Shown: positions 45,117-58,128 of the stretch, in pieces
How the letters are laid out: every line of letters begins with the position of its first letter
Position numbering within the stretch: position 1 is the stretch's first letter
Source of the DNA: Viola odorata
Lineage: Eukaryota > Streptophyta > Magnoliopsida > Malpighiales > Violaceae
NCBI GenBank assembly: GCA_963691705.1
Contig: OY829537.1
Location: forward strand, 66,626,304-66,690,303
DNA length: 64,000 nucleotides
Direction: 5' to 3'
The notes under the pieces: model-generated
Database searches by the model: none
Told to the model about the DNA's origin: nothing
The model's input: the letters and a program-made list of their open reading frames with translations, nothing else
Position numbers and translations under genes: made by a program

Positions 45117-47180
45117 TGTTGCTACCCGATTTTTGATTTTAAATTTTTCGTTGAAACATTTTTCACATTTTTGTCGTCAATTTTCAAAAATCATACTTCC
45201 ATTTATTTTTATCAATCTGTTATTTATTTTTACGCTTAATGTCATCTAAATTTTATTCTGTACTTTTTTCACATTTTTATCGTTTTTACCGTTCGAACTC
45301 ATATCGGTTCCGAGTAAATTTCTCAAAACCAATAATTGAACATTTTCATTCATTAGCTACTTATTTTTTTATTATTATTTTAACTCATGTCATTTCGTTT
45401 CATTTCGTTCAAGCAATCTTTATGTTCGAACTTTTATCACTTACATGTGAATTTTTATCGAACTATACAACGAACTTTTCATCGCTTACTATATGCCATT
45501 TATCTTAGTTTATTTTATTCTACATTCTAGTAATTTTGGTTCGAGTTTTTTGTTCATTTTCAGGCAAAATTACTCATACCATCAGCTCGAACTAAGAAAA
45601 TCAAAGGGAGAAGTCAATATTCATCACCACCATTGATCTAGTTGACTTTACTTTGAAAGTCAACCAAGATCAACGACTCTCATAATTAACGCACATATCC
45701 CTCTTCTTCACTACCTTTCAGCACAAAACAGAGCCACTGCTCCTCCCTTGCTCCTCAAGTTTTTCCTCGATCACCATACCCGTAAGAGATCAGCACAACC
45801 TCCCATCATCGTCACTGTTCACGCTTTTGCCACGACCACGCTGATACGAGCCCTTTGGATTGTATCAATACGCAGCCACCTCGCCAAATTCACTCGCCAA
45901 ATTTTCCTATAAATAGCAAGCTCGGACGCTTGTTTTGCCTCGCCAATTCACGAACAACTTCTCCCTCTCTAGCATTGCTCTCCATCACGAGCAATTGCCT
46001 ACTTCAATCAAAGGTTGAAGTTACTCAAGTTCAAAGTTTTTTTTAAGTGTTTGCGCAATTGTTTTCAAAAATGGTTTGTTCGTGTTTTGATGAAGTAACT
46101 TGCTATTTTGCTTTCAAAAAGCTTCTTTTTAATCTCTAGTTTAAATACATCGCTTCGTTTTAACAAATCGTTTAACTATTTGAATGAATTTCAGAGTTTT
46201 CATTAATTAAGTTTAAATTCATTTTTAATTAAATTGAGTACTGTTTTGGATTAATTAAATTGCTGTGATTATGTGTTAAAATTTCTGTGATTAAGGTGAT
46301 CATTTTGGTCGGGGAAAAATCGTGTTTGGCCGCCGCTGGCCGGACCTTGGCCGCCTGCAGTTGCGCCGGCGAGCCAAGGTTGAAGATGAAGCCAGGCGGG
46401 AAGAACAGGGGCCAGGCTCATTTTATTTAAGTGATGGGCCAAGTATTTTGCTTTGGCCCATCCGAAGGAGTAGAGGGTTGGCGCTGCACCAAGCCCAACG
46501 TGAGAAGGAAGACGCGGGCCTGGCTTAGCCCAGGCAATGAAAGCCAGCTGGGCTATCTCAACACAAGCTAAGCTGGGCTTTGCCCAACTATGGGTCCAAC
46601 CTCGTGGGCCCACTCTCGGCCCAGTGGGTCGAGCAAAATATTTTAGGCCCGTTGTTTTTTTTTCCGTCGTGCACTTGTAATATTTATTTATTTCTACACC
46701 TTGTACTGTTTATTTATTTTTTGCATTTGTATTGTTTATTTATTTTTCATATGCTTGTATATGTTGCATGCTTAGATAATTATTCGTGCTTGTTGAAATT
46801 AATCATTTCCACATGCGTGAATATTTAGAATTGCTAGAACTTAATTAATCTATTGGGCATGATCACATATATTAGGACTTTTTTTCCAAGCATGATATAA
46901 AACAACTCTTTTCTCCGGTAACCTCTTTAGGATGTGACTCGGGTGCCTAACACCTTCCTGAGTCCATAATACGACCCCGAACCGCTGTTCTTGGGTTCAG
47001 ACCCTTTTTGCCTTAGCATTTATTTTAGTTTCTGCCATGTTCTCAAGCAATAGGTTCCCTAAACCTAGAAATAAAATAGGGTGGCGACTTCATTGTATTA
47101 TGTGAGATGAGTCCCATTTCGTCTCACATCTCGTCCCAAACCCGCGTCGCGCAATAAAAATCCAAAAATGGGGTGTGGCA
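45117..47180 (+). repeat. 5' LTR of the large element
   Basis: About 2.06 kb. From 45241 it is collinear with 53833-55733. It contains a GC-rich region (46310-46640, 'ccaggcgggaagaacagggg', 'gcgctgcaccaagccca') with chance open frames, CCTATAAATAG at 45908-45918 as a likely TATA box, and the end 'cgcgcaataaaaatcc...gtgtggca'. Confidence 0.65.
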
Positions 47181-47205
47181 ATTTGGCGACTTTACTAAGG
47201 AACGA
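47181..47205 (+). other. Ogre-like primer-binding site
   Basis: ATTTGGCGACTTTACTAAGG follows the LTR directly. Ogre-type elements have ATTTGGCGACTCTGCTGGGG here, so the first ten bases fit and the rest has drifted. Confidence 0.55.
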
Positions 47206-47709
47206 TTGGGTCGGAGACGGAATTCCTTTTTGAGGTATTTGTTTTATTTATGCAAATTTGTTGATTTTTTATGATTTTTTCATGATTAATTGTTTCCATG
47301 TGTTTAATTGATGTATTATCACATGATTTTTTGCATGATTAATTGCTTTTCATGTATTTATTTGCTTCCGTAAATTATTTATACATGATTTGTTGATGTG
47401 TTACTCGCTTTAATAAATTGTCATTGCATACACATATCCATGCATAATCCCTATCGCCGGGCATCTCCAAATAGGATTAGGTCGGTAGTAGTGAAGTCTT
47501 GGGGCCCACGCCATAGTAAGCTTTCACGAACCCTCACTCGGACTTGAACCCCTAAATGGGTTGAGCGCCCCAGATCCTTTTATGATTCGGTAAACGTTCT
47601 CGTATCCATTTACTGAGCGACCACTTCTATGGTATCATCCGGAGCCTTCCAGCCAGTTTAGAAATAGTTGGTGTCACCCCAGCATATGCATCATATTGAA
47701 ATGCGTATA

Positions 47710-48235
47710 TTGCGACTTTCTTTCACTTTTTCCACTGATTTCTTAAAATTTTCCCATTTTACAACTGATTTCTCAAATTTTCCACAAATGATTTCTCAAA
47801 ATTTTCCATATTTTACAATTGATTTCGCAAATTTTCCACATTGAAAATCCTTTTCCGTAAAATTTCCACATTGGTAAATTTTTCCGTAAATTTGTCACAT
47901 TGGCAATTTTTTCACGATTTCTCCATATTTGCAATTTTTTTTTGAAATGTCTCCATGTTTGTAAATTTTTTCACAATTTCTCAATATCTCCAAGTTTTTC
48001 TGCAGTTTTTCCATGTATGCCAATTTTTTTCCACAATCTTTCACGCTGCCAATGTTTCTGCAATTTTTCCACGTGTGCCAACTTTTCCCGCAATTTTTCA
48101 CATTGACAAAATTTTTCATGTGTGTAAATTCTTCCGCAATTTTTCGCGTGCAAATTCATTCGCATTTTTTTTCCTGTCTATAATTTTGTCTCAATTATTT
48201 CTGTATTTCTCCATGTTTGCAATTTTTTTTATATA
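47710..48235 (+). repeat. Degenerate T-rich repeats in the leader
   Basis: Many imperfect units such as 'tttccacaatttttccacat..gcaatttttt' and 'tgatttctcaaaattttcc', 25-40 bp each. Chance open frames on both strands owe their existence to this periodicity. Confidence 0.6.
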
Positions 48236-48376
48236 ATATACCTGCATTATTGCTTTTATCATGCTTACCCCTTTTTTCGCTGTATGGAGGCCTCAGAAGG
48301 AAAGTTCATATACAATTGTCACTTAGACATATAATTGTTCCCTTCCATTTGATTGTTTTTTTCCAGAAAATAAATC

Positions 48377-49330
48377 ATGGCTCCCAAAGATCAATTTGTT
48401 CCCCACACGCACCCCCATAACCAAATGACAGATATGGCGAATGGCCAAACAAAGTTTAAGAATTAGAAGCAAGGGTGGAGAAACTCGAAGGAAAAATTCG
48501 GGTAGCTGTGGAAAGTGCCACACCAGCCGAAAAGGAACCAGATGGGGTAGCACTTACCCCTTCATCTAGTGCTCCAGGCCCATTTGTATCTCAACCATCG
48601 TTCATTGCTGGAATTCTATGGCAGTGGCAGGATCCTTCCGATAGTTTCGCGCTGACCTCAGGCACTTTGATTAGACAAAGTGCAAACACTCCAGATGGCG
48701 CACCTCTTAATCCTCCGCTGGCTGAACCCACTCTTGATCCAGGCAAGAAGAAGATCCACTCAGAACCCCAATATTTTCCTGAACTGTCAAAGTCCTAGCC
48801 TCCTGGGGCAATCAGACTCAGCCACATTTCTCCTATGGTAGCCTTGCTGACATCATGATTGAACAAGGAACCAAGTTAGAAGCGATTAGTGGTTCTGTAG
48901 CAGAAACAACACCTCAAAGCGCACTCCCTAGCAAGGAAGACATTGGCCCTATCTCCCATCGGCTTAGCTACAAATGACCTCCTCCACCGCAAGTACCGCA
49001 ACCTGCACGACGGAGACCATGTGGCTCACCAAATCGGCCAAGAAACCAAAATAACCTCCGGAACCATGGACTAGTGCCACCTCTTCCACCCAGAGTAGGG
49101 GAAATTTATGAACATCTTGTAGCAACTGGGTAAATCGTACCAACCCCAGTCCGACCTCTCCAAACTCCTTGCCCAAAGGGGTTCGATCCTGATGTTACGT
49201 GTGCGTACCATATGCGAGCTCCGGGTCACACTTTAGAAAACTAGTCCGCCTTTAGAAAAAAAGGTTATTCACCTGGTCAAGCATAAAAGGATCTCCTTTG
49301 AAGGGTTAGCCAAAGGGCCCCACACGACCA
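48377..49330 (+). pseudogene. Tat/Ogre-type gag remnant
   Basis: Starts MAPKDQFVPHTHPHNQMTDM, shifts frame near 48460 into ELEARVEKLEGKIRVAVESA, a coiled-coil-like start of Gag, open to 48798. Much further on, near 49160-49310, one reads CPKGFDPDVTCAYHMRAPGH, then a KVIHLVKHKRISFEG segment. This matches the 'YDPNARCEYHAGSPGH..HK(I/V)xxL(I/V)...I.FE' block near the end of Ogre/Tat Gag. Stops and frameshifts separate the pieces and the capsid core is mostly gone. Confidence 0.55.
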
Positions 49331-52300
49331 CCAGCTCTTGAATGAAGGCTCTCCAGACCCACGGTGGACCTGTTCAGCTTATTCATTCAGTAGGAATATC
49401 CACAATATTTTTAAACATTAGTCGAGCCTACGACTATAAACAAGGGAGCTCCGCGGGAGGCAACCCACATGTTCTGTTCAAATATTTCTATTTTTGCCAG
49501 TTTTAATTTTAAATTCAGAATTTTGGGATATCCTTCCCTCCAGACTTACTATTAAATTCCCCATTTTATTTCAGGTGCAATGAGACTTGTAAACTAGGGG
49601 GCAAGCGGTTGAAATAGCGACAAGAAGAAAGCATCAAGGAACATCAATGGTTAAACCCATTTTACCGGGGGCAAGAGAGCGTTAATTCGCAATGATGAGC
49701 TTTATGCGTCCATCCCACCTTTGCTTCAGATCACCACTATAACGGGCCAGAGATGCCCTCCTCCTACCAGTTCCCGATCAATACACCTAACGCAGTCTGT
49801 GTTCTGTGATATAATGATATTTGTGCCCTACACTGCTCTCGACTGCAAATTCAACCATGATTAAATCTTTCATGTTTAAAACTTGATCATCACAATCATT
49901 CAGTGTAAGATCTTTCCGTATACAGGCACGATAATCATACGGTAAAGATCCATTCTCCAATTGGTGATCCAGTAAGCACGGATGTTGATGGGATTGCATT
50001 CACTTATTTTGTCCGCAATCCCTTCTTGTAAAAGCAGAAGTGTTAGAGCCTCCTTGCAAAGAAACAATTGGTTTGTTTCCCCAATGGCAACCTGAATCTC
50101 CAGTTAACCAAGGATCCTCTTCCATCACTCAAAATGATGTTCGAGCCAGACCTCTTGAACGGATCAAATCACCAGCAAATTGGTTATCTGCAGCATAGAA
50201 GATGTCTCCTTGCCAAGAGCAATCAAAGAACAAATCAGGAAAGATTTTAAGACGGTTTTTCATCAGTTACAATAAGTGGGCCTTTTTGCAGAAGATACTG
50301 CAATTGCAAACAACCAGTCTCAAGCTATGATGGAACCGTTAGAAACGTCTGTGGAAATACTATCATCCGATTTAAGCACGAATGATACTGGATTAGGATC
50401 AGGAAGCTGAGACCCCACTGGTGAACCTGTCTGATTGTTAGCTGCCGCTTTCTATACATATCTAGAGAAATCCACTTTCTTCTCTGCCTCTTTAAATTTT
50501 TGTACAATCATTATGCATTTATTCCCGCATTGGGGGCAATTTTTTTTTATTATTCATAATTTTTTATGAATGGTCATACCCTCACAATTTGTCTATAAAA
50601 TTGTGAAAACTGTTAAGATTTTTTGTAGTTGTGAATAAAGATTTTTTGAATAAAATCCACACTACCCTCAAATTTTTCAAACCTTCCTTAAATTGAGCAT
50701 GTTCAACATGTTATTGCATCAAGGAAGACTTGTACATCCATTCGAAATTGTATGACATGCATGATCTCGCCTGCTTGCTCTTATATCCGCAGCATGCCTT
50801 AGACGTAAGCAGTCATCAACATATCCCTGTGAGCATTTTGGGCCTTCACGCTTTATTTTTTTCATGAGTGCAAATGCCTGACTAAGTGCTAGTTAGATTT
50901 GTATAATATCCAGGGTACATGCACCATCAGACATGGGATAGCTGTAAGATGACATTGGACTTTGCTCATTGCTTCCACCTTTCTTTGGTCTTCCCATTCT
51001 TTTGTCTTCAAACACTTGCTTTTGCTTTCTATTCAATTCATTTCTTTTCTAAGCCGCTTGCAAAATCTCTTGCCTCCACTTGAATTCCCTAAATAATGAG
51101 CAGTGCCCAATTGAGGTTGTTAACAGAAGGTAAGGTGCACATCGAACTTGGTTTGCGTAAGAGGAATTACAAAATCTCCGAGGTTTGCTGATGGTCAACG
51201 CTGGAAGGAGGCCGAAAAAAAATATAGACTTGAAGGCCTTTGCCAAAGACGGAAATGACGACAGACTAGACAAAAACTGTACTTGCTTTGCTCACAAAAA
51301 AAAAATTCAAAAAAAATCAAAAAGTGTTCAAAGAACACAATCAATAAAAAACAGAAGCAAGTGCAAAATGGTCAAAAGTCAACAAAATGATCTAAAAATA
51401 AAAAAGAGAGAGAGATTGGGTGCGCTTCATCACCGACAAATGAAGGTCTTAAGACAAAGAAAAAAATAAGATCATTCCCTGCGAAAATTCAAAAAAAATT
51501 GGGTGTTTCGTCAACAAGGGGCATCTCCCACGAAGACCTAAGGAATGGGGTGCTTCGTCAACAAATAATCTCAAAGAAGGAGCATCCCCAGCATTGATTG
51601 AGGAACGTGTGCGCTTTGCCTTCGCTATAACCTTAGTTGAGCACCGCCCATTAAAACTCTTTTTTTTTTGCTAAAAACCACTTCCTTGCTAAATAGATTC
51701 TTTCTTCTCTTCTTCTTTCTGTCTATCCACTTCCTTTCCTTTCTCTTGCAAAGTCCTCTTGATTATTAGAATGCCCATGCATGTGATATCTTCATTTGAA
51801 GTTTATTCACTCGGATTGACATTGCAAATTTGATTTTGTGCTATGTTCGTTGCATTTTTATGAGTGTAAACACGTAGCCTTGTTTCTGAGTGTGAGCGCA
51901 AACACCAATGTCCGGTGAGGACTGCTTACGCCTATATATTGTGGGAAAGTCTTGTCCTTGAGGTCATTATCTCCTAGGCAAGATGCGGATGCTTTTCTAG
52001 GCTTGTATCAAGTATGCTTATATGATAGAAACTGGATGACATGTTCTCCAGAAATGCATAAATTTGTTGAACCTTCTCTTGATAAGGAAGTTGTTTTCAC
52101 CTTGATAAAACATTGAGGGCAAACCTTAGGGTAGTGTGGGAATACTTTCATATACAACATATATGATTTGTTCTCATTATTTTCCCATTTATCATTTGCT
52201 CTCCTTTTTTCCATCCACTACTGCTTCATGTTTGTTTCCTCCCTATTTGTAGGATACAAATATGCTGCGGTGGAACCTCACACTGTGATCAATCTCCGCC

Positions 52301-52430
52301 AACAAATCCATTCAATCGACGACCGAATGGAGCACGTTACCACTCCCTAATCAATGTGCGGAGGACCACGCTCCCCCACCATCTGATCAACAATCGAATG
52401 AAGTACGTTACCACTTCCAATCTATTTTAT
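49331..52430. other. Interior of the large element, no recognised gene
   Basis: About 3.1 kb with only short open frames (60-94 codons) and no pol motif that I can find. Contains 'gcgggaggcaaccc' near 49455, 'ttgggggcaattttttttt' near 50532, a long A-rich, Lys-rich stretch (51230-51470) and 'gagggcaaaccttagggtagtgtggg' spread over 52115-52140. These phrases recur in plant LTR-element 3' regions. Confidence 0.45.
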
Positions 52431-52494
52431 GCGATGGTTCACACCCCCATTCCCTACCAAATATTCGTGTGGTGACGTAGTCGCCCACCTTTCA

Positions 52495-53105
52495 ATTATG
52501 TCATGTGACGACTTGGTCGTCCACTTTTTAGTTTTGTCGCGTGGTGACTTGGTCACCCATGTTGATGTGACGACTTGGTCATCCACTCTGCAGTCGTGTC
52601 GTGGTGACTTGGTCCCCCGTGTTGGTGTGAGGACTTGGTCGTCCACTCTACAGTCGTGTCGCGGTGACTTGGTCACCCATGTTGGTGTGACGACTTGGTC
52701 GTCCACTCTGTAATCGTGTCGCGGTGACTTGGTCCCTCGTGTTGGTGTGATGACTTGGTCGTCCACTCTGCAGTCATGTCGTGGTGACTTGGTCACCCGT
52801 ATTGCTGTGACAACTTGGTCGTCCGCTTCTCAGTCATGTCGCGGTGACTTGGTCACCCGTGTTGGTGTGATAACTTGGTAGTCCACTTTGCACTCCACTC
52901 TACAGTCATGTCGCGGTGACTTGGTCACCCGTGTTGGTGTGATAACTTAGTCGTCCACGCTGCAGTCGTGTCGTGAGGTGACTTGGTTACCCACTATTCT
53001 AGTCGTTTTGTGTGGTGACATGGTCACCCACATCCAGTTGTGTCGTGTGATGGCGTGGTCACCCACTCTCAGTTGTGTTGTGCGACGACGTGGTCGTCCA
53101 CATCT
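52495..53105. repeat. About 60-66 bp minisatellite, roughly ten copies
   Basis: Units of the form 'gtcgtgtcgcggtgacttgg', 'tcacccgtgttggtgtga', 'cgacttggtcgtccactctg' repeat head to tail. The period preserves an open frame on the minus strand (22-residue SPRHDCRVDDQVVTPT repeats), which is an artefact of the array. Confidence 0.85.
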
Positions 53106-53109
53106 AAAT

Positions 53110-53450
53110 CTTCCCCCACTATCAGAGAACCTCACCATCAGAGAATAGAACCTCGCTATCAGAGAAGAGAACCTCGCTATCAGAGAAGATCACCTCACTA
53201 TCAGAGAACCTCGCTATCAGAGAAGAGAACCTAGCTATCAGAGAAGATCACCTCACTATCAGAGTACCTCGCTACTAGAGAACCTCGCCATCAGAGATCC
53301 CACCTCGCTATCAGAGAAGATCACCTCGCTATCAAAGAACCTCACTATTAGAGAAGAGAACCTCGCTATCAGAGAAGACCACGTCGCTATTAGAGAAGAC
53401 CTCCTCGTTATCAGAGATGAACACCTCGCTATTAGAGAAGATCAACATCC
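53110..53450. repeat. Short minisatellite CCTCGCTATCAGAGAAGA
   Basis: About 15 imperfect copies of a 16-24 bp unit (CCTCGCTATCAGAGAAGA with GAA or TCA ends), directly after the 66-bp array. Confidence 0.85.
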
Positions 53451-53559
53451 GACGTCACTATCCGAGACAACCAATCCTCAAAATATCCCAAAAGACTAAC
53501 GATTCCCCAACATCTGAGCAAAGCTACATTACCATCAAATAACACTCAAGCAACAGCAA

Positions 53560-53820
53560 CGGACTACGAGTGCTACCCTCGCCAGCAATGGACAAATAGT
53601 AACAGACTATGAGTACTACCCTCGCCGAAGCTGAGTTTACATTTTCTGCATCGGCATCCGACAATTGCGCTGTCCCCATTCGGATGTCCAGCTTATCATT
53701 TCTTGCATAGATGTCTGACAATTGCGGTGTCCCCGTTCGGATGACAAGTTCATTTTCTGCATAAGATGTCCAACAATTGCGGTGCCCCCGTTCGGATGTC
53801 AAGTTATATTTCCTACACAA
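53560..53820. repeat. About 60-bp repeat, three to four copies
   Basis: Copies of 'acaattgcggtgtcccc' plus 'gttcggatgtcaagtt' and 'ttttctgcata' lie immediately before the truncated 3' LTR. A looser 'actacgagtgctaccctcgcc' pair precedes it. Confidence 0.75.
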
Positions 53821-53832
53821 AGGTCCGAGTAG

Positions 53833-55733
53833 CTAATTTTTATTCCGTACTTTTTTCACATTTTTATCGCTTTTCTCGTTCGAACTCATATCCCTTCCGA
53901 GTAAATTTCTCGAAACCAATGATCGAACATTTTCATTCATTAGCTAATTATTTTTTTATTAATATTTTAACTCGCGTCATTTCTTTTCATTTCGTTCAAG
54001 CAATCTTTATGTTCAAACTTTTATCGCTTACATGCGAATTTTTATCAGACTATACAATGAAGTTTTCATCGCTTACAGTATGCCATTTATCTTAGTTTAT
54101 TTTATTCTACATTCTAGTAATTTCGGTTCGAGTTTTTTGTTCATTTTCAGGCAAAATTTCTCATACCATCAGCTCGAACTAAGAAAATCAAAGGGAGAAG
54201 TCAATATTCATCACTACCATTGATCTGGTTGACTTTGAAAGTCAACCAAGATCAATGACTCTCATAATTAACGCACATATCCCTCTTCTTCACCACCTTT
54301 TTGCACAAAATAGAGCCACTGCTCCTCCCTTGCTCCTCAAATTTTTCCTCAATCACCACCCACGTAAGAGATCAGCACAACCTCCCATCATCGCCACTGT
54401 TCACGCTTTCGCCACGACCACGCGCAGCCACCTCGCCAAATTCACTGGCCAAATTTCCCTATAAATAGCAAACTCGCGCGCTTGTTTTTCCTCACCAATT
54501 CATGAACAACTTCTCCCTCTCTAGCATTGCTCTCTATCACGAGCAATTGCCTACTTCAATCAAAGGTTGAAGTTACTCAAGTTCAAAGTTTTTTTTGAAG
54601 TGTTTACGCAATTGTTTTAAAAAATGGTTTGTTAGTATTTTGATGAAGTAACTTGCTGTTTTGCTTTCAAAAAGCTTCTTTTTAATCTCTAGTTTTAATA
54701 CATCGCTTCGTTTTAACAAATCGTTTAAATATTTGAATGAATTTTAGAGTTTTCATTAATTAAGTTTAAATTCATTTTTAATTAAATTGAGTAGTTTTTG
54801 GATTAATTAAATTGCTGTGATCATGTGTTTAAATTTTTGTGATTAAGGTGATCATTTTAGTCGGGGAAAAATCATGTTTGACCGCCATTGGCCGGACCTT
54901 GGCCGCCGGCGAGCCAAGGGTGAAGATGAAGCCAGGTGGGAAGAACAGGGGCCAGGCTCGTTTTATTTAAGTGATGTGCCAAGTATTTTGCTTTGGCCCA
55001 TGCGAAGGAGTAGAGGGTTGGCGCTGCACCAAGCCCAACGTGAAAAGGAAGACGCGGGCCTGGCTTGGCCCAGGCAAGGAAAGCCAGTTGGGCTATCTCA
55101 ACGCAAGCTAAGCTGGGCTTGGCCCAGCTATGGGTCCAGCCACGTGGGCCTAGTAGGTCGAGCCAAATATTTTAGGCCCGTCATTTTTTTTTTCCGTTGT
55201 GCACTTGTAATATTTATTTATTTCTGCACCTTGTATTGTTTATATATTTTCGCACTTGTACTGTTTATTTATTTTTTGCATTTGTATTGTTTAGTTATTT
55301 TTCATATGCTTGTATATGTTGCATGCTTAGATAATTGTTCGTGCTTGTTTAAATTAATCATTTCCACATGCGTGAATATTTTGAATTGCTAGCACTTAAT
55401 TAATCTATTGGGTATGATCACATATATTAGGAATTTTTTTCCAAGCATGATATAAAACAACTATTTTCTCCGGTAACCTTTTTAGGATGTGACTCGGGTG
55501 CCTAACACCTTCCCGAGTCCATAATATGACCCTGAACCGCTGTTCTCGGGTTCAGACCCTTTTTGCCTTAGCTTTTATTTTATTTTTTGCCATGTGCTCA
55601 AGCAATAGGTTCCCTAAACTTAGAAACAAAATAGGGTGGCGATTTCATTGCGTTATGTGAGATGAGTCTAATTTTGTCTCACATCTCGTCCCAAACCCGC
55701 GTTGCGCAATAAAATTCCAAAAATGGTGTGACA
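53833..55733 (+). repeat. 3' LTR of the large element (5' truncated)
   Basis: Collinear with 45241-47180 and ends GTGTGACA. The first about 124 bp found in LTR 1 are absent; the 60-bp repeat block abuts instead. No polypurine tract is seen at the junction. CCTATAAATAG at about 54460-54470 is the likely TATA box. Confidence 0.65.
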
Positions 55734-56657
55734 CTTCTAAATTATTTGTTTAAATTTCTGTGATTAAGGTGATCATTTTGGTCGGGGGAAAATTGTGTTT
55801 GGCCGCCGCTAGCTGGACCTTGGCCGCCGGCGAGCCAAGGTTGAAGATGAACCCAGGCGGGAAGAACAAGGGCCGGGCTCGTTTTATTTAAGTGATGGGC
55901 CAAGCATTTTGCTTTGGCCCATGCGGAGGAGTAGAGGGTTGGCGCTGCACCAAGCCCGACGTGAGAAGGAAGACGCGGGCCTGGCTTGGCCCAGGCGAGG
56001 AAAGCCAGCTAGGCTGGCTCAGCCCAAGCTGGGCTGGACTTGGCCCAGCTGTTGGCCCAGTAGGTCGAGCCCAATATTTTAGGCCCGTCCGTTTTTTTTT
56101 GTGTCGTCGTGCACTTGTAATATTTATTTATTTCTGCACCTTGTACTGTTTATTTATTTTTGCACTTGGACTGTTTATTTATTTTTTGCATTTGTATTGT
56201 TTATTTATTTTTCGTATGCTTGTATATGTTGCATGCTTAGATAATTATTCGTGCTTGTTTAAATTAATCATTTCCACATGCATGAATATTTAGAATTGCT
56301 AGAACTTAATTAATCTATTGGGCATAATCACATAGATTAGGATTTTTTTCCAAGCATGATATGAAACAACTCTTTTCTCCGGTAACCTTTTTAGGATGTG
56401 CCTCAGGTGCCTAACACCTTCCCGAGTCCATAATACGACCCCGAATTGCTGTTCTCGGGTTCAGACTCTTTTTTCCTTAGCTTTATTTTATTTTCTGCCA
56501 TGTTCTCAAACGATAGGTTCCCTAAACCTAGAAACAAAATAGGGTGGCGACTTCATTGCATTATGTGAGATGACTCCAATTTCGTCTCACATCTCGTCCC
56601 AAACCCGCGTCGCGCAATAAATTTCTAAAAAGGGTGTGACACTTCTAAATTATTTGT
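54834..56657 (+). repeat. Tandem duplication of LTR 3' half plus flank
   Basis: 54834-55750 and 55751-56657 are successive copies, each from 'taaattt.tgtgattaagg' through GTGTGACA to the flanking CTTCTAAATTATTTGT. Because the flank is included, the duplication happened after insertion. Both copies have chance open frames in the GC-rich section. Confidence 0.75.
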
Positions 56658-57300
56658 AACTAATATGTTTTCATCTCACCTAAAGGCTAATTTATCAATA
56701 ATAAAATACACTTTCCTTTTATGTAAGTAAATAGTGGGAGCGCCGTCCCATTTGTACTTTCTACTTACTTTTTTTTGTTGTCTATATAATATTGTAGTCT
56801 CAGTTTTACATACGTAACAGAAAAAAAGAGGATATAAAAAATTGATATATATGCACTGAAATTATAATTTTAACTCCTAAAAAATTGTTTGCGACATGAA
56901 AATTGTTACAAAAAATATAGTTGTAATTATTGTTTAAAATATATGCCAGTATGTTATAGAAAAAGAAAAAAAACTTGTAAATGTTTACTTTTTTAATTTA
57001 AAAAATGAAGACAATTGAAATATAAAGGATAAAGTTCATAAAAAAACCCATTTTTAAAAAACAATTCACTTCAGGCCTTATATTTTTTTAAACATGTAAT
57101 ATAAATCTCTTAGTTTCGTACAAGTTGCAATTCTAATATTTCTAGCGCTTAAAAAATTCAAAAAGTGATAACTATTTGCAAAAATTTATAAAAAAATAAG
57201 ACATATAGTAGAGAATACTTTTGTTGCATTTTTTTTCATAGTCATAGACCCTAGCATTCTACTGCAAAAAAATAATTAATAAATACAACTTCCTACTAAA
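56658..57300. other. AT-rich DNA, nothing recognised
   Basis: Host or old repeat sequence following the LTR duplication. No open frame, repeat end or RNA gene that I can support. Confidence 0.4.
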
Positions 57301-57462
57301 AACAAGATTAATTGTAAATAAGAGCAAGAGGTTCATCCACAGAGAGCAACGATATGATTTTTGTGAATGATTGAAAAGACCACTTGTAACACTTAGGTAA
57401 ACTTAGGGGGATTTTGTTTAAAAACTACAAATCAAAAGGACAATTAAAACAAGTAAAACGGT
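57301..57462 (-). repeat. Possible Athila-like LTR end
   Basis: 'ttaattgtaaataagagcaa' followed by 'gaggttcatccacagagag' resembles 43752-43790 in the Athila-like LTR. It is cut at 57462 by the second Tat element. Confidence 0.35.
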
Positions 57463-58042
57463 TGATAACAATAGACCTAACTCCAGGGGTATTTCCGTCT
57501 TCATACCCTGCGTTAGGGGCAGAAAGCTATTGTCCCTACTGGGCAGACAGCATAGAGACTATCGCCTCTCGAAGTACGATAAGCGCTAGGATGGTCTACA
57601 CCAACGGGGGGTCTCACACGTTATCCAATCACGCGTACGGCGTGACCCCATCCCAGGCAAGGCATGAAATCCCTTAGGAGGCGTGGGCATTACCTCGCCT
57701 AGATAACTCCTACCCCCTAGATATAACGCAACGATAGCACACTTCACTAACGGCGAATTTTAACCACCTGACGAACCCATTAGCACCCCTGAATAACGTA
57801 ATTCTCCCAGGAAATACTTAATATTTCGCCTATAAATACCCCCAGGATGACGGAAGAAGGTAAGTCTAAGATCGCTGGCCAAAACTCTGCTATTTTCCAC
57901 TACCCTTACTGACTTAAGCATCAGAGTGTTTACGTCGGAGATCCCCTCCGACGCTTTGTAGGTACATCGGATGGCCGGGAACAGTGAACCCAGGAAGCCA
58001 ATTTTCCCCATCTATCCTTCGACAAAGATCCGAATCTTATCA
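57463..58042 (+). repeat. 5' LTR of the second Tat element
   Basis: 580 bp. Ends match the first element's LTR but the middle differs, so it is another subfamily. TATAAATA at 57831-57838 is a good LTR promoter box, about 210 bp from the LTR end. Confidence 0.75.
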
Positions 58043-58063
58043 AATTGGTGCTTTCATTGAGAG
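58043..58063 (+). other. Primer-binding site of the second Tat element
   Basis: AATTGGTGCTTTCATTGAGAG directly after the LTR, as in the other two Tat copies here. Confidence 0.6.
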
Positions 58064-58128
58064 CTTTGGTTATATTAAGTGAGCATCCTTAATAGCCAGG
58101 CTCTATTTTTCTTGAAGATTGAAGGGTT

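Larger units (their letters stand above)
45117..55733 (+). mobile_element. Large non-autonomous LTR element, Ogre-like primer site
   Basis: LTR 1 starts TGTTGCTACC after CTTCT (45112-45116). LTR 2 ends GTGTGACA before CTTCT (55734-55738), giving a 5-bp duplication and 10.6 kb total. The primer site resembles the Ogre/Tat type. The 6.65-kb interior has only gag remnants and repeats, with no protease, RT, RNase H or integrase in any frame, so it is a pol-less derivative. The first roughly 124 bp of the 3' LTR are missing. Confidence 0.6.

Noticed and set aside
47895..48236. Cys/Asn/Lys-rich frames on both strands
   Set aside because: Produced by degenerate T-rich repeats; low complexity and no homology.
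52422..52796. 124-codon minus-strand frame with SPRHDC repeats
   Set aside because: It follows the 66-bp minisatellite period, a multiple of three; the frame is a by-product of the repeat.
52430..53450. CRISPR-like array
   Set aside because: Units are contiguous minisatellites without unique spacers, in plant DNA.
48377..53820. Search for pol in the large LTR element
   Set aside because: No DxG protease, YxDD RT, RNase H or integrase motif was seen in any frame.
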